A stretch of DNA of 64,000 bases from positions 7,874,001-7,938,000 of the forward strand of contig NZ_CP108458.1 in NCBI RefSeq assembly GCF_036242395.1, written 5' to 3'. Below are positions 51,566 through 60,954 of the stretch, in pieces. Position numbers and translations under genes: made by a program. The DNA comes from Kitasatospora sp. NBC_01266 (GTDB lineage: Bacteria > Actinomycetota > Actinomycetes > Streptomycetales > Streptomycetaceae). The number at the start of each line of letters is the position of its first letter. Position 1 is the stretch's first letter. The notes under the pieces are model-generated. The model worked only from the letters and a program-made list of their open reading frames with translations. It ran no database searches and was not told the origin of the DNA.

Positions 51566-53543
51566 GCGTTCCGCGTAATTCAGGGGCCTGGAGGATCGAA
51601 TCTGGGGTCTGACCTGGGCGGACATGGCTTCGGCCGCCTGGAGGGCGTTTCTCTAGGCGGTCGCGTTTCGGCTGGTCAGCGGGATGCGGGCTGAAGCGCG
51701 ACGACCTGCTTGGGGATGGGGATCTGCAGCTTCGCGAGCAGGTCTCGCTGGGGCTTCGTCAGAGTGGTGACCTGCTGGAACGTTCCGGTGGGGCCGGTGA
51801 AGGTGCCCAGGTGGAGGCGGTCGAGCTCGCGTCGGATGTGCGGCCAGGTGTCGCCGGTGGTGGTCTCGGTGATCCGGATCAGCAGGAGGGCGAGCCAGCA
51901 CAGGATGACGTGGGCTCGGATGCGTTCTTCGAGTCGGTGGTAGACGGGCCGCAGGTCGATGATCTGCTTCATGTCGCGCCAGCCGCGCTCGACTTCGAGC
52001 AGTTGCTTGTAGCCCAGAGCGATGTCCTCGGCGCTCAGGTGGGGGTCCGAGCAGCGCAGGAGGTACTTCCCGTCGAGGTTCTCCTCCGCCTTGATCTTGG
52101 CCTGGTCGATGCGGAGCTTGCCGGCCGGGGTGGCGCGAAGGTAGCGGTTCAGGCCGGGCTTGTCGGCGATCCGGCCGCGCAGTTCGCCCCGCTTGAAGTC
52201 GCTGAGCTTGTCGGTATCGGTGATCAAGTCGGCTAGCTGGGCGACGAGTTGTTCGCGCATGTGTCTGTCACGCTCGGCTGCTTCGGGGTTGTGGCAGATC
52301 ACGAACCGGTCGGTGTCGGATATCCGCACCTCCTTGACGCGCATGTTCTCGCCCACGTCCTGGTAGCGGCCCTGCCGGGACAGGGCGGCCTGCACCTCGG
52401 GACTCCCTGAACGGAGCTTCTCGCCGATGATGTAGGCGTGGTCGCCCTTTCGCAGGTAGCGGCGGTTCTCGGCGGAGGAGAAACCGCGGTCGGCCACCCA
52501 CACGATCTTGGAGAGGGTCCAGTCCCGCATCTCGTCCTTGACCTGACGGATCAGGGTCTGGTCGGAAGCGTTGCCCGGCCAGCACCAGCAGCGGACCGGG
52601 ATCCCGTCCCTGGTGACCGCCATGCCGATCACGATCTGCGGCAGGTCGTCGCGGGAGTCCTTCGACTTGCCGTAGGTCCGGAACCCGACCTGCTTCGCTT
52701 CGCCGTCCACATCCTCGGTGTCCAGGCGGCGGCCCGCGTCGTCCCGGGCGACGGGCTCGTCCGGCTCCTCCAACTCGAAGTAGGTGCTGGTGGTGTCGAA
52801 GAACAGCAGGTCCACCTCCAGGTTCAGCAGGTTCGCGACCTCGTCGAACACCTGCTTCTCCAGGTCGCCGGTCACCTCGTGCAGCCAGTCCATCGCCCGG
52901 TAGCAGGTGTCGTCGTCGGTTGCCGACAGGCCGTCGATGTGCACGTCGTTGGTGATCCAGTCCGCGGCCGCGAGCTTCGACGACGGCGCCAGCGCACGGT
53001 TGGCGACCAGGGCGAACAGCACCCGCTCGGTGGTGGTCATGTCCCGTCGCCTGCCGCGCTTGGGCTGCCCGACCCGGCCCAGGATCTGGTCGATCCGCAG
53101 GCGGCGCCACAGCTGATCGAGCACGTAGGCACCGCCGAACGCGCGCGACGAGGTGAACTCCAGGTCCGACGCCGTGGTCGCGGCCGGGGCGTCACCCGGC
53201 TCCAGCAGCTTCGATAGAGACGCGACCAAGCGCCTGACCGCGTCGCGGTCCAGGTCGTCCTCGCGGCCGAAGGTGAACAGCACCTTCGGTACCGCCCGGC
53301 CCTTCACCGGATCCCACTCGTTGTGGGCCAGGTGCAGGTACCGGACCGTCCCGGACTTGTTCTCCCGCTTCGTCGTCTTCACGTACACAGCTCCAGACGA
53401 TAGGCCGAAGCCACAGGCCAGCGCAGCCAAATCACGGAAGTCGCGTCTCTAGGCACTTTCGGCCCGCAGCGACAGCCTCACCACCCTGGCCTGCGACTTC
53501 ACCCCGCTGACGTCTCCAGAACCGTCGAACTACGCGGAACGCG
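51566..53543. mobile_element. IS1634-type insertion sequence with terminal inverted repeats
   Basis: About 1.98 kb. Left end TGCGTTCCGCGTAATTC (51565-51581) is inverted at GAACTACGCGGAACGCG (53527-53543), 15 of 17 matching, and the similarity extends inward to about 28 bp. The element contains one transposase gene. It interrupts or borders an IS3 transposase fragment on the left and a CHAT remnant on the right; the two flanks are not halves of one gene, so a later deletion or rearrangement is likely. Confidence 0.65.
51676..53388 (-). CDS. IS1634-family (DDE) transposase
   Basis: About 570 aa from GTG 53388 (VYVKTTKRENKSGTVRYLHL); a TTG 14 codons upstream is unlikely. The catalytic core is present: DLLFFDTTSTYFE (first Asp), KIVWVADRGFSSAENRRYL (second Asp), and GYKQLLEVERGWRDMKQIID (Glu with the YREK-like W/R). 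The C-terminal RIRAHVILCWLALLLIR is typical of the family. The frame is intact, so the element may be active. Length fits the family. Confidence 0.93.
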   Translation of the reverse strand: MYVKTTKRENKSGTVRYLHLAHNEWDPVKGRAVPKVLFTFGREDDLDRDAVRRLVASLSKLLEPGDAPAATTASDLEFTSSRAFGGAYVLDQLWRRLRIDQILGRVGQPKRGRRRDMTTTERVLFALVANRALAPSSKLAAADWITNDVHIDGLSATDDDTCYRAMDWLHEVTGDLEKQVFDEVANLLNLEVDLLFFDTTSTYFELEEPDEPVARDDAGRRLDTEDVDGEAKQVGFRTYGKSKDSRDDLPQIVIGMAVTRDGIPVRCWCWPGNASDQTLIRQVKDEMRDWTLSKIVWVADRGFSSAENRRYLRKGDHAYIIGEKLRSGSPEVQAALSRQGRYQDVGENMRVKEVRISDTDRFVICHNPEAAERDRHMREQLVAQLADLITDTDKLSDFKRGELRGRIADKPGLNRYLRATPAGKLRIDQAKIKAEENLDGKYLLRCSDPHLSAEDIALGYKQLLEVERGWRDMKQIIDLRPVYHRLEERIRAHVILCWLALLLIRITETTTGDTWPHIRRELDRLHLGTFTGPTGTFQQVTTLTKPQRDLLAKLQIPIPKQVVALQPASR

Positions 53544-53550
53544 GGTCCAA

Positions 53551-53787
53551 CTGACCAGCGCATTCCAGTTGGCAGGCTTCCGACATGTCATCGGGACGCT
53601 CTGGGAGATCGATGACGCCGTCGCGGAACAGGTCGCGAGGTCGTTCTACGACATGCTCGGGAACGGCTCGGGTGACCTTGCCATCCCCCAATCCGCTGAG
53701 GCCCTCCACCGGACGGTGCGCATGCTGCGGGACCGATACCGTGCTGCGCCGTCGCTGTGGGCCGCATACGTGCACTCCGGTGCATGA
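53551..53787 (+). pseudogene. CHAT-domain C-terminal remnant, copy 2
   Basis: The + strand frame starts LTSAFQLAGFRHVIGTLWEI, the conserved end of the CHAT fold, and ends APSLWAAYVHSGA. About 79 codons remain; the His and Cys catalytic region lies upstream of the IS end and is lost. It is a different parent from copy 1 (orientation opposite, sequence only similar). Confidence 0.8.
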
Positions 53788-53820
53788 CGCTGAAGGGCGC
53801 CGCAGATCTCGGCCGCAGGC

Positions 53821-53864
53821 AGGTGGACTTCAGCACTCAGCGCCGAAGCCCGAAGCGTCGTACG
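53821..53864 (+). pseudogene. Possible very decayed GH1 tail, copy E
   Basis: GGTGGACTTCAGCACTCAGC and the following CGAAGCGTCGTACG align with the intact gene's region for VDFETQ-RTPKASY. Too short and diverged to be certain. Confidence 0.35.
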
Positions 53865-53984
53865 GTCGGTGCCGGGATTGGATGGCAGCGCGCAGGGCAT
53901 CGAATGCGGGGGAACGGTCGCGCCAAGGGTCGTCAAGATCGGCCAATAGATCTTGCCTGTAGGAGAGTTGAGGGTCGCCGTCGG

Positions 53985-54115
53985 TGTCTGGCTGGAATGA
54001 CAGCCTATTCGACGGCCAGAGGGGTTGAGTCAACGGTTCGCTCTGGTCCATGTCGACTTCGAGACGCAGTGCCGTACGCCTGGTATCGCGAGTTGATTTC
54101 CGCCCAACGAGGACG
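53985..54115 (+). pseudogene. GH1 3'-end remnant, copy C
   Basis: The frame LSQRFALVHVDFETQ is followed by an internal deletion of ~16 bp that removes the PKAS region, then the bases for WYRELI in another frame. The preceding TATTCGACGGCCAGAGGG matches the decayed leader of copies A and B. Confidence 0.75.
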
Positions 54116-54404
54116 AAATAAGCGGCAGTTGTGATGTCCATGGTCGGGGAGGCGACGCTGCCTGCACAGGATCGGAGTCACGTCGCCCCCCGCCGCCGCC
54201 GCGGATCGGGGCTGGGTGGGTCCGGGTAGCCGGAACGTCCCGTACCGGCCGGCGGATCGTCGCCCAACGTAGAAGGCGGTCCTGTTCGGCCCGTGACCGC
54301 CGACCGCCGAGCGTGGAGTGGCCGTACGCGGACCAGTGGTTACGGTGGAAGAGGCGGGGGGTAGCCCGCCGTCCACGGCGGTAGAGCCGGGAAGTGACCC
54401 GATC
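54116..54404. other. Gap before the GH18-like gene
   Basis: Nothing recognisable apart from a possible leader; the same frame as the next gene is open from 54318 but lacks a family match before ATG 54405. Confidence 0.45.
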
Positions 54405-55325
54405 ATGACCTCCGACCAGACCATCGGCATATACGGCCAAGGCTTATTCGGCTCCGACACGCCCACGCAGAACCGGAAGTACCTCGGCCAGCTGCAGACC
54501 TCGGCCTTCAACCTGATGATGCTCTTCACCCTGCACGTCGACGCCCACTTCGATCTCGCGTGGTCCAGCACACCCATCGCCAGCAACGGCGCCATCACGA
54601 ACGAGTGGACGGGCATGCAGGAGCCGAAGCTGCCGGACCTCGTGCGCGGGTTGCGGCAGGGCGGCTTCGACACCATCCTGTTCTCGGTCGGTTCGGCCGA
54701 CGTGTCCGACTGGCACAACATCCAAACAGCGCTCGAAGGCACCGCGGACGACTGGGACCACCTGCAGAAGAACTTCCGGGCCGTGGCCGACTGGCTTCAG
54801 ATCGACGGTTTCGACATCGACTGCGAGGAGCCCGACATCCTGCCCCGCACCATCGCCGCGGCCGCCGCGATGCTCGCCCCCCTCGGGGCGAAGAACATCA
54901 TCACCTGCGCACCGTACGGCGATCAGACCTCGTTGGACTGGTGGCTGAGCTGCATGGAAGTCATCGTCAACAGGAACGGACGGCAACTCGTCGACTGGTG
55001 GAACGTGCAGGACTACGGTTGGGCGGCCGCCGACCCCAGGCAGTGGCTCGCCGGCGTCGAGAAGCAGCAGGACGCCATCGGCGTCAAGGACCCGGCCGCC
55101 TTCATCCGCCCGGGATTCGCCGCCACCGGTGCCGACGGCGACCGCCCCGGCCGCACGCCCCGGCAGATGCAGGACGTGCTGGACGGCCTGGTGGACCTGC
55201 AGCTCACCGGATCATTCGTCTGGAACGCCAGGACCATCCTGGACGCGGTATCGCCTCCCGCCCCGGCACCAAGGGCGTACGCGGAGGCCCTGCGAAACGG
55301 CCTCGACGGGCGCCCGGGGCGCTGA
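54405..55325 (+). CDS. GH18-like (chitinase-fold) protein
   Basis: A 306-aa single TIM-barrel protein. LQIDGFDIDCEEPDILP carries the GH18 signature DGxDxDxE with the catalytic Glu retained. Other barrel strands are FDTILFSVGSADVSDWHN, NIITCAPYGD, LVDWWNVQDYG and LTGSFVWNARTILD. There is no signal peptide at ATG 54405, so it is either cytoplasmic or exported by another route; a carbohydrate-binding domain is absent. It may act on chitin-like or modified sugars, or be a lectin-type member. The SD is weak. It ends where a decayed GH1 piece begins. Confidence 0.8.
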   Translation: MTSDQTIGIYGQGLFGSDTPTQNRKYLGQLQTSAFNLMMLFTLHVDAHFDLAWSSTPIASNGAITNEWTGMQEPKLPDLVRGLRQGGFDTILFSVGSADVSDWHNIQTALEGTADDWDHLQKNFRAVADWLQIDGFDIDCEEPDILPRTIAAAAAMLAPLGAKNIITCAPYGDQTSLDWWLSCMEVIVNRNGRQLVDWWNVQDYGWAAADPRQWLAGVEKQQDAIGVKDPAAFIRPGFAATGADGDRPGRTPRQMQDVLDGLVDLQLTGSFVWNARTILDAVSPPAPAPRAYAEALRNGLDGRPGR

Positions 55326-55329
55326 AGCT

Positions 55330-55640
55330 AGGGGTGCGGCGGACGAGGACGGGCGCGGGCCCGTCCGGGACGTGTTCGCGGCCCGCCCAGGCGCCGTCCG
55401 CGCCGTCCGCACCGGCCGGGTCGCCCGTGACCACCACCACCGCTACGCCGAGAACATCACGCAGATGCGCGGGCTCGGTCTCGACGGTCGCCGGTTCTCG
55501 ATCGCCTGGCCGAGGATTCGGCCGACCGGCAGCGGCCCGGCCGATCCGGCTGGACTCGCCTTCCACGACCGGCTGGTGGACGCACTGCTCGCCGCCGGTG
55601 GCAGGCTGGCCCGGGATACCGCGTACCACTGCTCGTATTC
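55330..55640 (+). pseudogene. GH1 N-terminal remnant
   Basis: About 100 codons match residues 27-145 of the intact GH1: ADEDGRGPVRDVFAARPGAV, RVARDHHHRYAENITQMRGL, GLDGRRFSIAWPRIRPTGSG and AGLAFHDRLVDALLAAGG. A deletion of ~56 bp then removes the FHWDLP region before RLARDTAY. The start and the whole catalytic half are gone. Confidence 0.85.
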
Positions 55641-55751
55641 GATGCCGCCCGGTTGGGCGCGACCCGACCGCCGCAAGCGCGGCCGGGGACGAGCGGTCGG
55701 CTCCGGGACCCGATGTGACGGTCGGGCAGGCGGTGCTGCGATAGTTGGCGG

Positions 55752-58700
55752 ATGCGTGTCGGCCTGCTCGGACCCTTGGTGCTGGACAGCGATGCGGGCC
55801 CGATAGCGATCGGCGGCGCGCGGCTGCGGGCGCTGCTGGCCCGGCTGGTGTTGGACGGCGGGCGCGCTGTCCGGCCGGAGGTCCTGGTGGAGGCGCTGTG
55901 GGCCGAGCCGCCGGCCGACCGGGCGAACGCCCTGCAGTCGTTGGTGTCCCGGTTGAGGGGTGTGCTGGGCGACCCCGAGCTGCTCACCTTCGGGCCGGCC
56001 GGGTATCGGCTGGCCGTCGAGGCGGGCGCGGTGGACGCCGTCCGGTTCGAGCGGCTGGCCCGCTCGGGTCGGCGCTTGCATGCGCAGGGTCAACCAGCCG
56101 AGGCCGCCGCTGCCTTGCGGGAGGCCCTGGGCCTGTGGCGCGGCCCCGCGCTGGCGGATGTGCGCGAGGCGCCGTTCGCCGAGGCGGAGGCCGAGCGGCT
56201 CGAACGGGCCCGGCTGGCCGCCCTGGAGGACCGGATCGAGGCCGACCTCGTGCTGGGAGCCGACGCCGATCTCATCGCCGAGCTCGAATCGCTGACGGCG
56301 GAGCATCCGCTGCGTGAGCGGCCGCATGCGCAGCTGGTCCGGGCCCTGGCCGTCGGTGGCCGGGGCGCCGAGGCGCTGGCCACCTATCAGCGGCTGCGCG
56401 ACCGGCTGGCCGACGCGTTCGGCAGCGACCCCGGGCCGCAGCTGCAGGCGGCTCATCTGGCGGTGCTGCGTGGCGAGTTCGCGCCGCCCCGGCCCGACCA
56501 CCCGCCACAGCACCGTCAGTCGGAGCAGCACCGGGCGCCCCGCCGATCGTGGCTGCCCGGCAACCTGGACGCACCGCTGACCAGCTTCGTGGGCCGCGAG
56601 GACGATGTCCGCCGGGTGGTCGAACTGCTCGGGCGGGCCCGGCTGGTCACCCTGGTCGGGCCCGGAGGTGCCGGCAAGACCCGGCTGGCCACCACCAGCG
56701 GCCGGCAGCTCACCCCGTCCGGCGGGGTGTGGTTCGTCGCCCTGGCCCCGGTCGGTGCGGACGACGTGTCCCGCGCGGTGCTCGGCGCGCTGCGGGAGCG
56801 CGAGGCCGGCGTGCTCAAGGGCGCCGCGACACCGGGCCGCCCGCCCGTGAGCCCGCCCGTGAGCCCGTCCGTGAGCCCGGGCGGCGGCGCTGGTGCCGCT
56901 GGTGCCGCCGGGGAGGTCCTGGACCGGCTGGCCGAGGTGCTGGCGGACGACGACCTGGTGCTGGTGCTGGACAACTGCGAGCACCTGGTCGAGGCGGTCG
57001 CGGCTTTGGCCGAGACGCTGCTCGGCCGGTGCCCTCGGCTGCGGGTGCTGGCCACCAGCCGGGAAGCGCTGCGGATCGACGGCGAGATCCTGCACCCGGT
57101 GCTCCCACTGGAACTGCCCGAACCGGGCTCGACGGTTGAGCAGGCCCGCGCCTGCGCGGCGATCCGGCTGTTCCACGACCGTGCGGCCGCGGTCTGTCCC
57201 GGCTTCGGCGTGGCGGGCGACTCGCTGGCGGCGGTGATCGAGATCTGCCACCGCCTGGACGGCCTGCCGCTGGCGATCGAACTGGCCGCGGCACGGTTGC
57301 GCACTCTGCCGGTCGAGGTGGTCGCGGCCCGGCTGGACGACCGGTTCCGGCTGCTCACCCGGGGCAGCCGCACCGCGCTGCCCCGGCACCAGACCCTGCG
57401 TGCCGCGGTGGCCTGGAGCTGGGACCTGCTGGACGCCGACGAACGGGCGCTGCTGGAACGGCTGTCGGTGGTGCCCGGCGGGTTCACCGAGGACGCGGCG
57501 CAGGCGGTCGGCGGGCTCGACGTCCGGTGCGCCGGCATTCACACCGCCGGCATTCACGCCTGCGACGTTCACGCCTGCGACGTTCGGGAGCTGCTGGCGG
57601 CGCTGGTCGACAAGTCCCTGCTGGATCCGCTCGGGGCCGGCGACACGGGCGAGCCGCGCTACCGGATGCTGGAGACCATCCGGGAGTACGGCCTGGAGCA
57701 GCTCGCTCGGCGCAAGGAGGTGGAAGCTGCCCGCGAACGGCATGCCGGGTTCTTCCTCGAACTGGCCGAGCGCGCGGAACCGCGGCTGCGCACCCGTGAC
57801 CAACTGCGCTGGCTGGCCCGGCTGTCGGCCGAGCGGGACAACCTGCTGGCCGCGATCCGCTGGGCGATCGACGCCGGTGACGCCGGGACGGCGGTCCGGT
57901 TCGGCGCGGCGCTCTGCTGGTTCTGGTCCATGCGGGGCTACCCGCCGGAGTCGCTGGACCTGCTCGACCGGATGCTGGAGGTTCCAGGGCCGGCCGATCC
58001 GGTGGCCCGCGCGCTGGTGATCGCGACGCATGCGGTCGGTACCGAGTCCATCAGTCAGCCGCAGGACAGGGCAGCCGCCTTCCGCCGGATCGAAGAGGCG
58101 ATGGAGGGCATCGACCCCGGCGTCCATCCGCTGCTGGAGCTGGCCCAGTTGGCCGCCGCGATCGCCGGACCGAAGCCGCGGGCTCAGGACGCCTCGGATG
58201 CCTCGGACGCCTCGGACGCCTCGGCGGGTGAGCGGAGGGATCCCTCAAGTCGGCCGTTCGGACTGCTGGTTCAGGGCCTGCTGACCCTGCACGCCGGGAA
58301 CGTCACCGAGGCGACGGGCTTCCTCACCCGCGCGCTGACCGGTTTCGAGGAACTCGGGGAGCGGTGGGGCCTGGCGACCGCACTGAGCACCCTGGGATCG
58401 ATCCGGCGGCGGTCCGGCGAACTGGCCGATGCGCTGGCGATGAACGAGCGGGCCACCCGGTACTTCCAGGAGCTCGGTATGCGGGAGTACACGGTGGAGA
58501 ACGAGGTGCAGGCCGCGCTGATGCGTGCTCAGGCCGGGGACGTGGACGGCGCGCGGCGGCAGCTGGCGGGCCTGCTCGACCAGGTGGCGCAGAGCGGATC
58601 GGCCGAGCCGTGGGCCCTGGTGGGCCTGGGCCTGGCCCAGTTGGAGTGGCGGGCCGGACGGTTGGCAGCGGCCCGCGCACACGCACGGGTCGCGCTGGCT

Positions 58701-59138
58701 GAGGCTCCCGGCGGTCAGCCGACGCCGTCGCACCTCACGGCCCTGCTGCTGGGCGTGCTCGCCCAGGTGGACGCGGCGGAAGGCCGCCCGGACGAAGCGG
58801 TGCGCCGGCTCGACCACCCGGCGGTGCACCTGGTGTTGACCTGGAACTCCGCGGTCACGGGGTGGATCGCGGTCGTGGTCGCGGGCATCGAGCTGTGCCG
58901 CGACCGTGCGGAATGCGCGGCGCAACTGCTCGGGGTCGCCGACGTGTTGCGCGGCTCGGACGACCTCGGCGACCCCGACGTGCACGGGTTCACCCGGCAG
59001 GCCACCGCCGCCCTGGGAGCCGCCGGGTTCGCGGCGGCGCACGCCACGGGCGCGGCGATGGCGCGGACCGAGGCCAGAGAGCTGTTGTCCGCGATCATCA
59101 CCGCACCCGTGGCCCGGCCGAGTTGCTCCGTTCAGTGA
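55752..59138 (+). CDS. AfsR/SARP-like regulator: BTAD, NB-ARC ATPase, TPR
   Basis: A 1128-aa large transcriptional activator. Residues ~1-85 are an OmpR-type winged helix (LRALLARLVLDGGRAVRPEVLVEALW, LVSRLRGVLG) and ~90-240 a bacterial transcriptional activation domain (FERLARSGRRL, AEALATYQRLRDRLADAFG, DPGPQLQAAH). The NB-ARC ATPase has P-loop LVGPGGAGKTR at about 302-312 and Walker B LVLVLDNCEHL, then GLPLAIELAAARL. The C-terminal ~450 residues are TPR-like helices. Low-complexity insertions occur (VSPPVSPSVSP, ASDASDASDAS). Such regulators often control secondary metabolism; the NRPS is 30 kb away, so a link is possible but not shown. Confidence 0.93.
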   Translation: MRVGLLGPLVLDSDAGPIAIGGARLRALLARLVLDGGRAVRPEVLVEALWAEPPADRANALQSLVSRLRGVLGDPELLTFGPAGYRLAVEAGAVDAVRFERLARSGRRLHAQGQPAEAAAALREALGLWRGPALADVREAPFAEAEAERLERARLAALEDRIEADLVLGADADLIAELESLTAEHPLRERPHAQLVRALAVGGRGAEALATYQRLRDRLADAFGSDPGPQLQAAHLAVLRGEFAPPRPDHPPQHRQSEQHRAPRRSWLPGNLDAPLTSFVGREDDVRRVVELLGRARLVTLVGPGGAGKTRLATTSGRQLTPSGGVWFVALAPVGADDVSRAVLGALREREAGVLKGAATPGRPPVSPPVSPSVSPGGGAGAAGAAGEVLDRLAEVLADDDLVLVLDNCEHLVEAVAALAETLLGRCPRLRVLATSREALRIDGEILHPVLPLELPEPGSTVEQARACAAIRLFHDRAAAVCPGFGVAGDSLAAVIEICHRLDGLPLAIELAAARLRTLPVEVVAARLDDRFRLLTRGSRTALPRHQTLRAAVAWSWDLLDADERALLERLSVVPGGFTEDAAQAVGGLDVRCAGIHTAGIHACDVHACDVRELLAALVDKSLLDPLGAGDTGEPRYRMLETIREYGLEQLARRKEVEAARERHAGFFLELAERAEPRLRTRDQLRWLARLSAERDNLLAAIRWAIDAGDAGTAVRFGAALCWFWSMRGYPPESLDLLDRMLEVPGPADPVARALVIATHAVGTESISQPQDRAAAFRRIEEAMEGIDPGVHPLLELAQLAAAIAGPKPRAQDASDASDASDASAGERRDPSSRPFGLLVQGLLTLHAGNVTEATGFLTRALTGFEELGERWGLATALSTLGSIRRRSGELADALAMNERATRYFQELGMREYTVENEVQAALMRAQAGDVDGARRQLAGLLDQVAQSGSAEPWALVGLGLAQLEWRAGRLAAARAHARVALAEAPGGQPTPSHLTALLLGVLAQVDAAEGRPDEAVRRLDHPAVHLVLTWNSAVTGWIAVVVAGIELCRDRAECAAQLLGVADVLRGSDDLGDPDVHGFTRQATAALGAAGFAAAHATGAAMARTEARELLSAIITAPVARPSCSVQ

Positions 59139-60484
59139 GCCTGAGTCGTGGCCTGGGCAGCTGGGGCGGCCGGAGCCGCCTTGCCGAACATGGCGCAGAT
59201 GGTGGCGGTTTGAAGTGCCTGGTCAGCCGCGACGAGCTTCGCGTCGGCCCCGAACTCGAACAGGAACTCCGTCGAGACGAGGACGGTGGCGGTGCGACTG
59301 CCCGTGCTGTCGGTGAGGTTGACGCTGGAGTAGCCGGTGATTCCCCCGTCGTGGGCCCAGATGGTGCCGCAGGGGGTGGTGCCCGTCTCGATGCCCAGCC
59401 CGGACCCGGGCCCGTTCACCGGGTTGCCCGGGTCCATCGGGACGGTGCTGCGCAGCTCCGCCAACTGGGCTGCGGGCAGCAGCCTGCCGGACATCAGCGC
59501 GGTGTAGAAGCGTGACCAGTCCTGCGCGGTGGACACCACCGCCCCGGCGGCCCCGCCCCAACTCGGGTCGTTGCCGGAGACGTTCACGTGGCCGTCGCGG
59601 TCCACCCCGGAAACGTCCTGGAATGCGGCGGGCACCCCCGCCGGCATGTGGGCCGAGTCCGGTTCGTAGCCCCGGGCGTACGCGCCGTGCCAACTGCCGT
59701 CCGTAGCGAGGTAGGTGTGCTTCAGGCCGAGCGGCCGGGCGATCCGGTCCCGGATCAGGTCGGCGAGGCTCGTCCCGGTGACCCGCTCCAGGACGGCGCC
59801 GACCGCGGCGTAGTCGGTGTTGCTGTAGGACCACTGGGTGCCCGGGGCGAACAGCGGCGGGTGCGTCACCCCCACGGCGAGCAGCTCCGAGGAGGTCCAC
59901 CGATGCGGGTCCTTGCCGAGGATCGACGGCACGAGGGCCGGGTCCTCGGTGTAGTCGAACAGGCCGCTGGTGTGGTTCAGCAGCATCCGCAGCGTGATCG
60001 CCCGGCCGTTCGGGACCTGGCCCGGCAGCCACTTCTCCACCGGGTCGGTCAGCGCGAGCCTGCCCTCGGCGACCAGTTGCAGGACGATCGTGGCCATCAT
60101 GGTCTTGGTGTTGGAGCCCATCCGGAACTCGTCCCCCACCTTGAGCCGTTGGTCCTTCGCGGCCCAGGGGGCCTGTTCGGCGATCTCGACGGGCCGACCG
60201 TGGCCGTCGTCCACCCGCACGATCACCCCCGGTGCCCCGGCGTCCACCAACTGCTGTGCCAATGTCGTCAGTTGAGCTCGCTGTGCGTCAACCCCGAGCC
60301 GGGCTGCCCCGGACGCGGACCCCGCGGCCGGGAACGCTGGACCGGCGGCCAGCCCCACGGTCAGTATCGACGCCGTCAGCACGGCCGGCGCCAGCCGCAG
60401 GCGACGCGACTGCACCGCACGATCCGACGAAGAGGGAGCTGAAGAGGGCGCTGAAGAGGTAGCTGAAGAAGTATCCGGTGACAT
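59132..60484 (-). CDS. Secreted serine hydrolase, D-Ala-D-Ala carboxypeptidase / class C beta-lactamase fold
   Basis: A 450-aa penicillin-recognising enzyme. An N-terminal Ser-rich stretch and Arg-rich n-region precede a hydrophobic export signal (LAPAVLTASILTVGLAAGPA). The three active-site motifs are SxxK at 124-127 (SNTK), YxN at 220-222 (YSN) and HxG at 378-380 (HDG), matching the Streptomyces R61 enzyme. Start ATG 60484 has GGAGG upstream. It probably trims stem peptides outside the cell. The stop overlaps that of the convergent regulator gene by a few bases. It shares a fold with PBP-type NRPS cyclases, but those lack an export signal. Confidence 0.92.
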   Translation of the reverse strand: MSPDTSSATSSAPSSAPSSSDRAVQSRRLRLAPAVLTASILTVGLAAGPAFPAAGSASGAARLGVDAQRAQLTTLAQQLVDAGAPGVIVRVDDGHGRPVEIAEQAPWAAKDQRLKVGDEFRMGSNTKTMMATIVLQLVAEGRLALTDPVEKWLPGQVPNGRAITLRMLLNHTSGLFDYTEDPALVPSILGKDPHRWTSSELLAVGVTHPPLFAPGTQWSYSNTDYAAVGAVLERVTGTSLADLIRDRIARPLGLKHTYLATDGSWHGAYARGYEPDSAHMPAGVPAAFQDVSGVDRDGHVNVSGNDPSWGGAAGAVVSTAQDWSRFYTALMSGRLLPAAQLAELRSTVPMDPGNPVNGPGSGLGIETGTTPCGTIWAHDGGITGYSSVNLTDSTGSRTATVLVSTEFLFEFGADAKLVAADQALQTATICAMFGKAAPAAPAAQATTQAH

Positions 60485-60868
60485 AGACCCGTTCCTCCGG
60501 TGACTGGGTGACCTGGACGGATCCAGCCTCCGGCCCGCCGCTGGCAGACCGCGCACAGCGCGCTGTCAGGCGTCCGGTCGCGCGATCAGCGCCGGCGCAG
60601 TCATCGAGTGGAGGCACACCCGTCGTGCCTCCGCTCCGAGAGGTGGGTCAGTCGCGTTCGGGGCGCCGGGGGCCCGGAGCACGCCGGTCAACAGGTCCTG
60701 GCGCAGGACCACGGTCCCCGGGTAGCAGCCCAGCACGGCCAGCAGCTCCACCCGCTCGCCGGCGGCCTGCAGCTGAGCCGCCGCCTTCGAGAAGCCAGAC
60801 CAGAGGTGTGCACTTCCGCGCTCTGGCATCCGAGGGTCAGACTGGTGAACATGAGTCAGGCACAAGTC

Positions 60869-60912
60869 GGGCCGCAGGTGCCGAGGAGCCCGCTCCTCGG
60901 CACCTGCGGCCC
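60869..60912. terminator. Perfect 21-bp-arm hairpin
   Basis: Arms 60869-60889 and 60892-60912 are exact complements (GGGCCGCAGGTGCCGAGGAG). It lies between the serine hydrolase gene and the GH1 tail, with no intact gene ending here, so it probably belonged to a lost gene. Confidence 0.65.
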
Positions 60913-60954
60913 GCTGCGCTGCGTCCGCCCGGAGTCCGGCAGGCGAATCCATTG

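Noticed and set aside
51649..53454. TCTCTAGGC present near both sides of the transposase gene as a target-site duplication
   Set aside because: The inverted ends at 51565 and 53543 lie outside these, so the shared 9-mer is internal and probably chance.
54560..55744. Plus-strand 394-codon frame overlapping the GH18-like gene
   Set aside because: Its first part is an Arg-rich shadow of the GH18 frame; its last part happens to run into the GH1 remnant.
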